This document shows, one piece after another, positions 46,150 to 59,549 of a DNA stretch of 64,000 nt. The stretch comes from Promerops cafer. Its lineage: Eukaryota > Chordata > Aves > Passeriformes > Nectariniidae. The position numbers and the translations under genes were made by a program. Position 1 is the first letter of the stretch. Each line of letters opens with the position of its first letter. Below the pieces are notes generated by a model. The model was not told where the DNA came from. It made no database searches and saw nothing but the letters and a program-made list of their open reading frames with translations. The stretch is from contig VZSE01006029.1 in the NCBI GenBank assembly GCA_013398275.1, forward strand, positions 2,818,000-2,881,999, read 5' to 3'.

Positions 46150-48920
46150 GTGTGATTTACGGCGAGGGCATTCCCCCCTGGAGAAGACTGAGGCGTCAGT
46201 CCCTCTTTTCACTCCCTTCTTCTATCCCTGGCCTTCACAAGCCCCCAGAATGAGAAGTTCGCCTTTCAGTGACACAATAGAATTGTGCATCAAGAAAGAA
46301 ACATGAAGGAAACAGGCTGACAACACTGTTACAAAAGCACAAGATCCTAAATCCAGCTGATCTGGCCTGACTGTACTGTGCCGTATAAGCTTTGTGCACA
46401 CAGGAGTGCCCTCTACTGAATAACAAAATCTGTATATTGAAAGCAATATTTTGCCGTGAACATTTTATTAACAGGAGTTAAGAGAAATTGTCATGGTTTT
46501 GAACTGCAAGTAATTTTTTGCCTTTTCTTTAGAAAATTGTCCCGTGTATGAGAAAATCCAAATACACCTTCTAAAACATCTTGTACTCATTCATATGCCA
46601 GGGGCACTTCTTTATGGTTTTTGCCAAGAGCATTTACAATACCTTAATAATTGAAAGCCTGTCAACTAAAAAAGACAGGGCACAAGAGTGAAATTCATGC
46701 AGCAAATTTTTATGGAAGTACAGCCAGCTATTTAAAAAGAGATGTGCAGAAGACTGCTGGATCCAAAAGACTAGACATGAGACACAGCCAAATTTGGAAA
46801 CCCTTGGTAACATGAAATAACAGAAGCCAATGATATTGCCCAAAGTTTATGAGGAAAGACAAGGATGAACACTGAAAAATGCCACAGTTGGGGATGGAGA
46901 GCCATAGCTCCCTGCACATGGGGTACGCTAAGAGCATGGAAGATCCATTTATGAGCATGGAATAGCAATAGTCCTCCATGCCTTGATAAAGAGGCAAATA
47001 AATCACTGGTCTAATTTACAATTAAAAGTCATGTATTTGCAAGCTACTGCAGGAGACAGTTGCCATCATTCATATTCCAATGAAAATTTCATCTGGCATT
47101 ACATGGCTGAGATGACCTTAACAGAGGTTTTTCACTTGCTGTAAACATGAGGACATCCAGCATGAAGAGCAGTGTCAAAAAAAGAGTGATGTCCCTGTCG
47201 CACTTCTGGCACTCGGGAAGAACTAGTCCTCCTTCTCATGAAGCAGATGAAATTCCCCATGGACAACAGGTACTCAGCAAGTATCCTCAGAAACAAACAA
47301 AAGAAATTTTGTCCTAGTGCAGACAAACAGTGCAAAACTTTGTAAAACCCACAAGCTCTCTCACTTGCTGGCTCTGCAAAGCCTTCACATCATGTGGATA
47401 TGTTTTACTGGCACATCCAAACCAGAATGACCATGAAGATAATCTATAGCTCTCTGAGGCACAGACACCTACTGCATGGCTACACACATTTGTGATAAAA
47501 TCTTTGTATGCTCCCAACATGCTTCAGTTTTGAAAAATAAATGCTTTCTCCCCATTAAGTTTAGACTCGGTTTAAACACCCCATCAAATAGCATTGCAAT
47601 TCTTCATGCTTTTCCTTCAGTTTCCATTTGAAAGCACAAGTATTTCACAGTATGTTATAGCTCCTGAAGTGTAACAGAGCACAAGAAAGAAAAAATTACT
47701 TTCCCAGAAACGCTGGCATCCTTTTTAGTTGCCTAGACAGATGATATCCCCAGAAATGTTGATAAGGTTTGTCCCAGCAGTACAGCTCATCAGCCATGAG
47801 CTTCAGCTTTTAACACATTCTACTTAATGAATTTGCTGAAAACTGTAACTAGAATTGCTGGCATGTATTCCCCTTGCAGCCAGTGAACAGACCAAGGAAA
47901 GGAGATGGAAGGCAGGTAAGTAGTCTGAAGTACCATGGAGATTTTGAGCCCACTTTGTGCATGCGAGTGTGCGAATCAGGTCTGCCTTCCCAGAAACGGG
48001 TCCATATCGCTGCAGGAAACTGCAGTCGCCTTCAGCTGGCCCCGATTAGGCATGCATTTACAGGCACAGAACCCTGAATATTTATACATAGCATGAGTTA
48101 GTAAACATTTGAACAAGTCAGTTACTGTGGGAAAAAGTCCTATAAATTTCACCAGGCTCTGGAAGAAGTGTTATTTATTCATTGTTAAAATCTCACAATG
48201 TCTGCAGCTGTTCTTACATATTTTATTGAGAGGTAACTCTGTGAGACTGGAGAATCGATACTGAAATAATTTGCTTTAAAATAAGAAAAGCCGAAAGTGA
48301 AACTTTACACTTTTTTTAAATCCCTAGTTCTTATTTTATCAGGTGCACATTTCCATTTTCTTCTTAGACATAGGGTATGCCGTCAGAAAGATCAGGCTTG
48401 AAGTTCAAGTGGAAAAACTCAAGCCCATTCTTACTTAAGCACTTAAGGATGTGTCTTTCCTCTTTATGATCACTTTCTTCTCTTTGCCAAATAGCAATTA
48501 GCAAATATCCATTACTACAAACCTGGTAAAACCCTGCAATAAAAAAGACTGTCATGCTCATGGTAATTTTCAATCTGAGTCACAAAGAAAACGCATTTTC
48601 AAATTTTATGCTTTAAATGAATTGCATTCCTATAGAGACACATGCTTCGGATATATTTTTCCAGTCCTATGCATGCATATATTTAGTCCAAGAATTTCCA
48701 TTAGTCTAAAGCAGAATGCTCTGGCAAAATGCCCTCTGCAGGAGGAGTCAACAATTCCCAGTTTCTGAAGCCTCTGTTACTGATTGTTCTCTCAGCTACA
48801 GAGGACAATTTAAGGGTCTTTCTTCATCTGCAGCCTGAGAAGGTCAGCCAGGTCATGAAAAACAGTGTTGGAAATGTAAATGCTAGAGGGTATTTCCGTA
48901 ATAGTTAAACAAAATTTTCA
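46150..48920. other. Intergenic, no gene recognised
   Basis: AT-rich sequence. The only point of note is a 36-base segment at 47880-47915 flanked by a good acceptor (CCCCTTGCAG) and a good donor (GGCAG|GTAAGT), which could be a small exon. Nothing else is identifiable. Confidence 0.5.
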
Positions 48921-48924
48921 ATAA

Positions 48925-49344
48925 CTATATATAAACATAAATGTTGTGAATTTAATGGGGGGCAGGGTTGTGGATATAATAAGGGGTTTTCAGATATCAT
49001 TAGTATCATATCACAACATGCAACATTTTCAGGCCTTACTAGAAATGTCTCCTTGGTTTGGCACCTCCAAAACTGATGTTCACATTGTTCATTCACCTTA
49101 TAGTCTTTCACTGAGTGAAATTACTCAGTTTGTTGAAGGCTCATGTGATGAAAAAGAAATTATGAAAGAAAATGGCTCTGAAGATCTTAAATGCCAGCAA
49201 TTTAGCAATTTCTATTACTGCATTTACCCTGTGTTCTTGGCCATATGGGTTCTTCTACTTCTGTTGCCTCTTGAGCAACTGTGCAAATACAACATTAATA
49301 AAAAACCTCAGAGACTTAAAGAAATACCATGGACCAAGACTTAA
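48925..49344 (+). CDS. Unrecognised open frame with C-terminal membrane segment (candidate terminal exon)
   Basis: An open frame of about 139 codons without a convincing start codon, ending in TAA at 49342-49344. Acceptor-like CAGs precede it in phase (ends at 48993 and 49032), so it could be the last coding exon of a spliced gene. From 49033 it would encode a polar, acidic stretch of about 60 residues. A hydrophobic run containing YPVFLAIWVLLLLLPL follows, and then a short basic tail ending in EIPWTKT. That layout resembles a type I membrane protein's transmembrane segment and cytoplasmic end. AATAAA occurs near 49564 and 49599. I do not recognise the family, and a chance frame in AT-rich DNA remains quite possible. 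Confidence 0.25.
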   Translation, partial: LYININVVNLMGGRVVDIIRGFQISLVSYHNMQHFQALLEMSPWFGTSKTDVHIVHSPYSLSLSEITQFVEGSCDEKEIMKENGSEDLKCQQFSNFYYCIYPVFLAIWVLLLLLPLEQLCKYNINKKPQRLKEIPWTKT

Positions 49345-49619
49345 CCACATTGATTTTAGACTGGTTTATTGGGAATGAGGAAGAAGAAGGTGACTTTTAC
49401 AGTATCTTGGGCTAAGAGGAAGTCTGTATTTGCCACCTTACTTTTGCACCAAGGAAAACAATAATAATTCTTTTTAATTACTTTGGGATTTTCAACTGCC
49501 TAAATAACATCATTGTTCAGAGAACGAAAGACTGAATCTAGAGAGCTTTAAAATATTGCAACTAGTGAATAAAATTTCTTCTTTAGTCACTTGCAGAACC
49601 AATAAATTACTTATGACTG

Positions 49620-52600
49620 ATCTTTCTTTAGGTCATATTTTCTGTATGACACTGAAGATTTTTCAGTTATTCTTATTATCTGTTTAAACAAAAAGATGCT
49701 GTGAAAATTGCTTTTTATTCTTTCCCACATACAGTTCTGTTCATTATTTTTTAAAAACCACACAACACATTGAGTTTCACAATAAATCTAGCTGGATGAT
49801 CATCTCTTTCTTAAAAAGCGGTAAAAGGGAAGTTATTTTAGTATATATTTACACATTGTATGTAAAGCAGGAAAGGAAGTACTTTCACAGAAGAATATTT
49901 TTCATTAATATCTGTTGTAAACTCTGTAAACTGTGCTTTATTCATCAGTACATGGTTAGGAATTTGTTGTTCATAATTTCTAACCTTCAACTGGATGACA
50001 TATGGGGCTGTGAAGAGTGTTAGATAACTGCCTTCAAACAATAGGCCATGAAAATATTTGAATACAAACAAGATAATTAAATGAGGAATTATTTTTTTAA
50101 AGGCTATGCTATTATGGAGCAGGTTTAATTTCTTTCCTCTCTAAAATCTAGTTTTCTCAATAGATTCAAGTGTAAAACTAATTTAAAAAAAAAAGTCCTC
50201 AAAAATAAATTATTGCCTTGAAGGTTCCTGGCTTTAGCCATATTATTTTTATTTTGAATGAGTACTCTAAAAATGTCTTTTTTTTTTTCCTATTTACTTG
50301 TAATCTCTTGTGGTACAAATAAATTACAGTGTGGTACAAATAAATCACAAAAAAAATTCCTTGCATTATGGCATTCAGCTGCAAATTCCGCATCTTTGTG
50401 TGCATATATGTACAAGTATAAGCACACAGTCAACAAACACTGAATTCACATTTAAACCCAGAGAATGATAATTCCTCTCACAGAGTATTCTGGATGCATA
50501 AAAGTAACTGAAAACAATCCCAATGCAATGCACAGTTCACCCCAAAATAAAGAACCAGTGTCCCAGATAACTTCTGAAATATATTTGCAATTTCCCAATA
50601 TTTTATTGATCTCTGAAAATAGTAGCCATGGATGTCTGGACAAAATGGGCTTTGTAAAACAAAATCTTGCCACTGTGAAGGGCAACAGGCACCCTTGCAC
50701 CAGTACCTGCCTTTTGCTAGCACACCTCTCAGCTTCTCCATCCTAAACTTAGTCCCACACCTGAAGAGGCTGGGAAGCCAAGACAGCATGCAAACATACT
50801 GGAGTGGGTCAGTATGGGATAGTAGCTCCAAGCACATCAGGGAACTGCAGGCTTCATAATGAGACCTGCTGAGAAAGGACAAGAACATACGAAGTATAAA
50901 AAAGATTCAGTGGTGGCTCTGGAAGTTAAGAGGAGTCTAAATGAAAATAAGCTTCAAATAATAGTGAGTAGACTTAAATATATAATTTTTTAGAGAAAAT
51001 GTGGTGTCATTTATAATTGGTGTTTGCTAGGCACTGTCTGCAGTGGTTAAAATTACCTATGATCTCTAAAAAAAGTGTCCCTGTAGAGGTAAAGTTCATA
51101 CATATTTAAATATTATGGAAAATGAGACATGGAAATTAATTTACTCTCATGTCTTCCATGAAACTTCGACATGAATCTCTTCCACAGGTTTCCAAGATGC
51201 TGGTTCCACTGAAAGTATTTCTTTTGCATGCATATAACTCTATTTGTCACTAAAATGCCTTACAATTGTAGTGTTAAGTATTTTTAGGTTTCTGCTGAAT
51301 TCTCAAGAGGTAGATGATGAAAGATGATGAATTCTCATAAAGGCAGAACACAAATACATGGGCACTATCTTCATTTAGCTTTATTGCTCTATTAGTATTT
51401 GGTTTTGCACTTTCCTATCAGTATGATAATCACTTTTTTAGCTTGTGTGTTTATGTGTTTGTTAAGTCGGCCCAAGAGCTCTCGTCATGGATAGGAAATC
51501 TGTAAGCTTAACAAAAAATTCGGCAGCTGGCAGAGGGAGTAAAAGGTGGAGTTCAGGTGTTATGATCCTGGGGCTGAGCACAGAGAACTCAGGGTGTTTT
51601 TGCAGGGTCTGGGCCTCAATCACTAAAGTAAGAGAAAAAAATGCCAACTTTGCATGTCACGTCCCATGACAGTATTGCAAATGTTCAAGTAGCAGAACCA
51701 AATGTGTTTGAAGAAAAGAGTGTGCTTACTTCCTCAATACCATTTACATGCTGCCCAAAAAAGCAGGTATCAAGGTTGCACAAAAAACAAAAAAAAAAAA
51801 AAAAAAGAAAAACAAAAAAAAAAGCTTACAGTATGGGAGCTAGGCAGTGAGGAACTTTCTGCTCAGTTTTGCAAGAGTTCTTTATACCTCACTAGCATGG
51901 CATTGGAAAGTCATTCCAAAATACATTAAGCAGCATGACTTCCTGCTTGCTGCGGGCTGTTTGTTCTCTTCTTCCCAAGGGAAGATGCTTGGGCAGTGAA
52001 GTCTTGTCTATTTGGTAGAGTTGGTTTGATTATAAACAATTATGTTGCTTCAGTGTTTTTGCTAGAAGTCAAATAAATATGCCTCGAACTTAGAATGGAA
52101 GGTCAGGTTTGTGACTGTCCTTACATCCCAGGATATTCATTTCACTGTCTCAGAGTGGTCTCCAAGAACATTCTGTCTCCTAGACAGACAACTTTTATGA
52201 CAGCATTTACCCCTACTGAGGTGGAGATAGGGAGCAAAGGGAACAGTCTGCATGGACAGATGAATGCAGTTGTCAACACCAAGCTCTAGACACTTTTTTG
52301 GCCATTGTGGAAAAACCCCATGGTGACGAGAAGAACCATCTTCTTGTGGGGAGAGATTGTAGACAGCTGAGGACAGGTCTGATGATACACTCAAAGTAAA
52401 CAGAATGGCTGAGGGCTTTTTATTGTAGGTGAATTGTTCTAAGTGCTGAAAGCCTGGTGACCAAACACATCAGACTCCTGTAGTCCAGCCAGGAAGCAAG
52501 TGAAGCATGAATAACTGAGTAACGTGTCATCGTCTGCCAGCATGGGATGGGGTCTTCTAGCCAATCAAAGCTTATAGAAAGCATTACTCATGGGTAATGC

Positions 52601-55070
52601 TATGTCCAAACTTAGCACAATCAAGGAATGCAAAAGGACTTCTAAATTATAGATTCAGCTGATCAATTACAGATGTGCAACAACTAACTCCAAAGTAGAC
52701 TGCACTCTTCAGAACGGCTTTCCTCACATCATGATTCTTGCATGGGTTCAGTTTCACACAGATGTTTTTCATCCTTGGGCTAACTTTGTCCAACAACAGA
52801 GCCGACAAGGCAGAAACAGCAGCACGGTTGTATGGAGTAAGTAACAGAGCAGTGTCTCATCTACCTTTTTCTAGTACTTCAGTTTATGTCACCTGATGAG
52901 TTTCACTTGACGATAAAAAAAGACCCAAGAGACATTCTTCTTGAACACCACATGTGAGCAGCCTGATAGTATCTAGCAATTATTCATCAGTGTGAGCCTG
53001 CAGAAAAGACTCAAAGCAACTTAATACATTCTCCAGCATCCTTCCCTTTCAGAGGAAACAACTCATTTTCATGGCTGACCATCTTGAGTGCTGTGGATAT
53101 GGAAAGGATATGAGAGGGTGTGAACATGCTAGCTCTCTCTAAGTAGTCCTGTCTCTTCATATTCATGACATTTAGCCATTCAAGCTCAATGGCTCTGCCG
53201 GTCAGTGTCCAGACCTGAGATCAAGTAACCCAATTTCTTCTCTAGAATAAGTAATTTCTTGTGGGAACTCATTGGGGGCTGAAATGTCATCCACGCCTTA
53301 GCTCTGTAATGCCTGACATTTCATTTTCTTTAGTTAATTGATCATAATGAAGACTGAAAGTTTAGTATTTAAATACAATGAGTCTGTCAGTATTTCCTTT
53401 TCCTAATTCTTTTCCATTCATGACAGTCTTTTGCTTTCTTATTCACACCACAGAACAAACTAGTGCTTGGTCAAAACAGACTTTTTGTAGTATTGCTTTA
53501 TATGTTCCACATCTTCATTGCAATGGAGTAGGAAAAAAGTAATAATATCTCTTTACCAATGGGTAGTTGCCTCTGCGTAAGTACTTGGGAAATCTTTGAT
53601 GGTAAAATATAACTTCCATCAGCAATATTTCTTGGCTGAGGAAATTGTGAATGGTAGATGTGCAATGTATACATTGCTGCAACTCTGTCAGAAGATCATT
53701 AAAGCAGTGCAAACAAACCAAGTAAATTTTATATTCCAGAAATATCTTTTTTCTGGTTGGTTTCAGATGTCAATTTCCATTCATATTATTCAATGTATCT
53801 CTATCCACACTTAGTAGAGACAATCATCTGTTTTCTGCAAATGACTGACACCAGAAATAGAGAATAAATGTAGAATTTAATATACTTTAGGAAAGCTACT
53901 GCGATTGCCTCACAGATCTATGTCTGAAGTAACCAAGAAGCCTACAGACAAGGGAGAAAAATTTAACATAGTGTATACAGATTCAAAAAGACATTTGACA
54001 AGATTTTTAAAAATTACACTGAGAAGGGCTAGCAGGAAAACCCCTTGTGCTATGACAGTTGTTCAAAAAAAATAGGAGTAAATGCCAATTGCCACAAACT
54101 GCATGGTGTTCTGATCCAAAGTGTTCATCATATCCGAAATGACCACAAAAAGGTGTGACTCAGAAGGAGACATGGTGTGCTGCTGATGTGGTTATTCAGC
54201 ATCATGAGGCCTGAAAATGAACCACAGAAAAGCCTCAGGAGATTGAGTGACTAAGTATGAAAATACGAGAGGAAATCACTTTTATGTAAACAAATATAAA
54301 ATGACACATGAAAACACAATCCTAACTTTGCAAACAAATCTAATTATGGCCCCAACTTGGCTACTACTAGAGAGATTTTATAGATATAATACATGGTTAC
54401 ATAAAAATATCAACACAAACATCAGATACCACTGTTGAATAAAGATTTTTTAATAAAAACTCAGGAAAATACTATGAATTATTAGGAAATAGATGCTGAA
54501 AAAGACAAAAAATGCCACTGGGAAAGATCAATTACGTGCATCATGAATACCAAGACCATGACTGAAGGGGCATAGCAGAAATGAAAAGGTAGAGAGAAAC
54601 CTAGGAAAGGTAATTTTCAGCCACAAAATGACCTTCCTATAATGAAGAGGTAAAATAGATTAGGGTTAATAAACCTGGTGAGTAGACAGCTGAGAATATA
54701 AGAGGTCAAGAAATCAAGGGTTGCATGAAAATGGTGAATAGAGAATCTGTAGTAAAACATCTGGGAAACATCAAATGGTACTAGCAACAAAATCCACTGT
54801 AGATACAAATGTGTAAATTGTTAGTTTCTTTTCATCAGAAGAACAGCTGCAAGCTCTTAAATAATCTTAGACACTAGATGAGCAGTTTTTATGGTACTTG
54901 AATTTACTAGGCAACATTTCGATGTTTGCCACTGACTGAATCTTCTTTATGTCTAGTGAGACACCTGAGAAACCTCAATCTCTTGACTCCTTGCAGATAC
55001 ATAAAATCTTTGACATTTTTATGTTGCAACAAATTATAAGTAGGATGTCTAGTCACTGAAGTCTACAAAC
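49620..55070. other. Intergenic, no gene recognised
   Basis: About 5.4 kb of AT-rich sequence with short chance frames. An A-rich low-complexity tract lies at 51782-51823. No exons, RNA genes or recognisable elements were found. Confidence 0.55.
51782..51823. repeat. A-rich low-complexity tract
   Basis: About 42 bases, nearly all A with scattered C and G. It could be a decayed poly(A) tail, but no element body precedes it. Confidence 0.85.
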
Positions 55071-55083
55071 CTAAATTCTCTTC

Positions 55084-55668
55084 TCAAAAATGGGTTGGCC
55101 TTAGTGAATGATCCCTGGCCTGTACTGCCCTCAAAACAATGACCATGCACTGTTTAGGGGAGGGCTGACTGATAAGGACAAAACCCACTAATAATGCCAC
55201 AGCATAGATAAACATGGGAGAGTGGTCAGGCTCTGATGCTGTTTTCTTTACTAATACAGATGACAGACACTGATGGATGAAGATGAAAACCAAGGATATG
55301 ATGAATCTTCCCACAATCCCAAGGGAGCCAGGGAAGTGTGTGGTGACTGCTCACTTCTTTCTTGTGATTCATTGCTGAATGAATTTCTTCATCCATTTGC
55401 TGCAGAACCTTTCTAAAAACTCACAATACAGAGGTGGTCTCTATTTTTATGGAGCACACATCTGCAAATAGCCTGGGATGAGGACTGTAGGGGCATCATA
55501 GATATTTCTGTTATAAATTTGTGCCATATAGACATATATCGATAGCCAAAGAATGATAGCAGAGATTCTGTGTAACCATTGTACAATCCAGAGCTGTGTG
55601 AATGATGTCACTGTGTTTGGAATAATTCCTAAATCACATGAAAAATACTCATGGGCTGTACTAAGCAC
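55084..55668 (-). pseudogene. Possible decayed membrane-protein coding remnant
   Basis: On the minus strand, two open stretches (55668-55447 and 55314-55084) lie in the same reading frame, separated by about 130 bases that contain several stops. Both conceptual products are rich in hydrophobic runs, for example a segment with TQLWIVQWLHRISAIILWLS and one with MFIYAVALLVGFVLIS. This could be a remnant of a multi-pass protein or a coincidence of T-rich codons. I cannot assign a family. Confidence 0.2.
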
Positions 55669-55732
55669 AGTTGAACTCTGCCAGCTTTCATTTCAGGCAG
55701 GCAGAATTTTCTTTTTCATAAGACTTTTCACA

Positions 55733-56240
55733 GAATCATAAGCACATCAACTGGAAGGTGTCTCTGGGGGTTTCTACCCAACTTTCCATTCAGCACTACA
55801 GGGTCAACCAGGGCTTTGTCTATTTGAAAACTGGAAAGAGATTTCTCCATCTCCCTGGATTCACTCTCTAGTGCTGCACTACCAGTTTGATAAAGTTTTC
55901 TCTAGTGTCCATCCTAAACATCCCAGGCCACAGTCTTGTGCACCTTATTATTAGATAAGCAAAATAACTTCCCACAGTTTTCTGGCAATGCTCCTCCCAG
56001 TGTAGCCCACTATGCAATTGGCTTTATTGTGCACCAGAACACAGTCTTGGTTCAAATTTGACTCCTATTTGTCCACTGTAACACCCAGGTAATTTGCAAC
56101 AGGACTGCTACTCAACCTTTAAGTAACCCTTTGCTGATAGAGGACCATGTCTTTGTTTCCATAAAAAAGGACAGGTTGCTTTTTCCATCCCATATTCAAA
56201 CAGTGAATGGGATCCAGCAGTGGTCTTCAACAGTGTCACT
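55733..56240 (-). mobile_element. CR1 LINE 3' region, minus strand, old copy
   Basis: On the + strand it starts with the reversed tail CACAGAATCATAAG and an AACTGGAAGGTGTCTCTGGG-type block. It continues through a GCAGGGTCACC-like block (here degraded to ACAGGGTCAACC), CATCTCCCTGGATTCACTCT, and, further on, CAGTGTAGCCCACTATGCAATTGG and a CCCAGGTAATTTG block. That is the CR1 3' order for an older subfamily. Divergence is high, and the far boundary is uncertain. Confidence 0.75.
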
Positions 56241-56299
56241 AAAACCAGAACCTCCGAATTTTCATTTTCTTGGGAAGATATGATCAGTCATTTGCTATT

Positions 56300-59160
56300 C
56301 GAGGCCACATATATATACACACCAGAGTGCATGGCAAGATAGAATCAGACACATTTAACAGTTTTATTTCTATTCTAGTATTCCTGTAAGTATTGTAAGA
56401 TGGTTAATCCAAAAATACACATTATTATAATGTGTGTTATAAATCAATTAGAATTTACTTATGCATGGGATTCTTCTTTAAATTAAGAAAACATTATTTC
56501 AGCCTCAACATTCATCTTTTAAATGCATAACCTGTTTTGGAATGAGTTTCTGTGGTTTATGAAGGAAAGTTGACCTAATAAATACTAGTTTTATAAAAAA
56601 ATAATTAGGCCAATGTCATGAGGAAAAAGGGTAATTCTAATTAAATAAAAGTTTATTTTTTGCTAAGTACATTTTGGGAAGTTTGTATCAGGGAAAAGCT
56701 TTTGATTCCATCAACACTATTTTTTTTGTAAAACTGACTGCATATCAGAGCCAACACATTTCAGGTGAGATCAAAGACTATTAGACAAAACACAATCTTA
56801 TTTCATGAGAAGGCTTCATATTTGACATGCAAATGCTATATTTCAGTGCTGAAAATTATCTCTCAACTAAAACATGAATAATTTTGACATACAATGAATC
56901 AAATACAAACACTAAAAGTAGAAGAAAACTGCCATAAGTCTAGTTCTTACCTACAACAGTAATTTAGATATTTTAGATGGTAAACCTTCCTGCATAAGTG
57001 TCTGCATTACTTTTATTCAATACTACTTCCACTTGCAAGGTGTAGTTCCCAAGTCTCTGAAGATTTTCCATGGAATATATTAATCCAGCTCTACTACTGT
57101 CTTTTTAAACCCAGAATGAATTTACCACATAAGCTGTGTGAAGTGGGATATTCCCAAACTGTACAAATTGCTAGTCTCCTTATGAGATATCAGACAGTTG
57201 TTCCCTGACATGGCAATGTGTGCTTCACCTAATTCAGACAGACAAAAGCCACTCATTGATATAGTGAGTATATTTGATTATACTGTATGAGGCTGTGACT
57301 ACATTATCACACCGATAATTGGTTGCAGAAAATACCAAGTGACACATATGATGAAAGCTAGACTTGCTCTTTGCAGACCAGTCAAAGACCAGCATATTGT
57401 TTTCAGCAGGGAAGAAAACAGAAGAACTTAAATACATAATCCATTCACTAGGAACTGAAAACTTTTCTGAAGGAAAAATAGTGCACAAAAGATCAGCAAC
57501 ATACTGAAGCCAGGAAAAAAATTGAATACATCCCTGCAATTCAGAAGCCAAGCTTACCAACCATAAATCTGCAGTGAAATGCCTGGAAAACCACACAGCA
57601 GAATTTCAGCCTTGACAGTGCTTTTCCCTAATTCTGATGTTTCAGCATCAGCAAGCACAGGATACTCCGGGTGGAAAATGGAGTCTCTCCCTTATCATTT
57701 GTCCTGGCAGTATGTGTTTTATTCAGACTCCTCTCTCCATCTATATAGTCATTTCTGTAACATGCCCGTGTTGTTGCATTTAAGTTGTGAAATAAGCTCT
57801 TGAACTCTGCATTCTTCACTTCTATTTAGTTACAAAACAACCAGAAGCAGAAATCATAACAACTGGGGCCAAAACTGTCCAGGTTCTTACTGGAAAACCA
57901 GGTGGTCTCTTGCCCTGTCCTACTGGATGGAAAGCCCTCCTGCTGAATCGAGTTTTTCTCGTCTGACTGGCTTGTGAATACAGGCTGTAAGGCAGGGCTG
58001 CACTGTGCTCCCTCCAGTGCCATAACCTGCAGCAATCTCACCAGGTAGGCCTCAGCCAACCCTATCAGAAAGGCTGGAATTTCTCATTTTCCACAAAGTT
58101 CAGTTCTATTTCTTTTCTAAATTCCATCACCTTGCTTGTCTTGATGTATTCAGCAATGGGCCAGCCTGGAAGTTAACTTCTTTTCCATCCCACTCAAAAC
58201 CATTTTTCTCAAAACCTACACAGCATTGCCTGCTCCTGCTTCACCCTCTGACACACCAAAGCTCATCTCTGACACTCTTGATTCCTTTAAAACCTGGTGT
58301 TACCATAAGACATTCACAATTATTAATTGCTATAAATTGCATTGATACAGGTGGTAGAAAAAGTTTTCTGACACCATTATGTTGTACTGTGAATTTTGCA
58401 CTGAAATCAGTGGCCAAATTTCTATACATTCTTTAGTCATTCACACTTTTCCATACCAACAGAGGAAAAGGCTGTGGAAAGTAAAAGAAATGAAGACATG
58501 CCTAACAGATAGGTATCATCTGGTGATGGCATTCCATCTTCCAAAAACAGTTCACTTCTTAGATTTTTGCAAGCGAAGTGGCAGAAAAGATCAAACATCA
58601 AGAACCTTCAGCCTGTATAAATCTTTCAGTCTTACCATCAGGCTATACTTACATAAAGTTCTGCTGAAGGCAATGCTGAAAGTGTGTTAGTTATTTATAC
58701 TCCCTTGACTGCACGGATATTTCTAAGGTGCAAAGATTTTCCTGGACTGATGAACTTGCTCACAAACAGTGGTACCTTAAAGCCAAAGAATAAATACTGA
58801 ATTTGAGAAACAAATTTCATTTTAACAGAATTAGATAAGAGCAATGCCTTTTTACAAAGCCTAAGAAGCACTAGCATGCCAATTTTACTGCCACCTTCTT
58901 CCCAAAGCAACTTTGCCTTGCATTGCCTTTAACAAAGCCAGACACTAAGTTCATTGTAATAAATAAGTTAAAAGGAATAACATGGGTATTTAATGGTCAT
59001 AATTTCTAATATCACACTTCAAGAGATAAAAATGCACTTTTTCTAATATATCATCATAGATATCCTCTACTATTTGTTTGAACAGGACTAATTTAAAGCA
59101 CCAGAATTAATCATTTTACAGATGTTCTTCTAGATTCCTTTATGAAAACCTACTTTGATT
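56300..59160. other. Intergenic, no gene recognised
   Basis: AT-rich sequence. A minus-strand frame of 120 codons at 57596-57234 has no recognisable family and no splice context. No repeats of known type were seen. Confidence 0.5.
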
Positions 59161-59224
59161 TTACAAAAGAGAGAGATGAAGATAGATGATAGCTAGGATG
59201 GAAGAGAAATAAAGAAAGAAAGCG

Positions 59225-59272
59225 AAGGAAGGAAGGAAGGAAGGAAGGAAGGAAGGAAGGAAGGAAGGAAGG
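59225..59272. repeat. (GGAA)n tetranucleotide microsatellite
   Basis: About twelve GGAA units, preceded by AAAG-type units, running directly into an assembly gap. The array is truncated by the gap and its true length is unknown. Confidence 0.95.
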
Positions 59273-59546
59273 NNNNNNNNNNNNNNNNNNNNNNNNNNNN
59301 NNNNNNNNNNNNNNNNNNNNNNNNNNNNNNNNNNNNNNNNNNNNNNNNNNNNNNNNNNNNNNNNNNNNNNNNNNNNNNNNNNNNNNNNNNNNNNNNNNNN
59401 NNNNNNNNNNNNNNNNNNNNNNNNNNNNNNNNNNNNNNNNNNNNNNNNNNNNNNNNNNNNNNNNNNNNNNNNNNNNNNNNNNNNNNNNNNNNNNNNNNNN
59501 NNNNNNNNNNNNNNNNNNNNNNNNNNNNNNNNNNNNNNNNNNNNNN
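59273..59546. other. Assembly gap (274 Ns)
   Basis: A run of Ns at the right end of the (GGAA)n microsatellite. Confidence 0.99.
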
Positions 59547-59549
59547 TTT

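Noticed and set aside
57234..57596. 120-codon minus-strand frame
   Set aside because: No recognised motif, splice context or neighbouring exon; chance frames of this length are expected in a window of this size.
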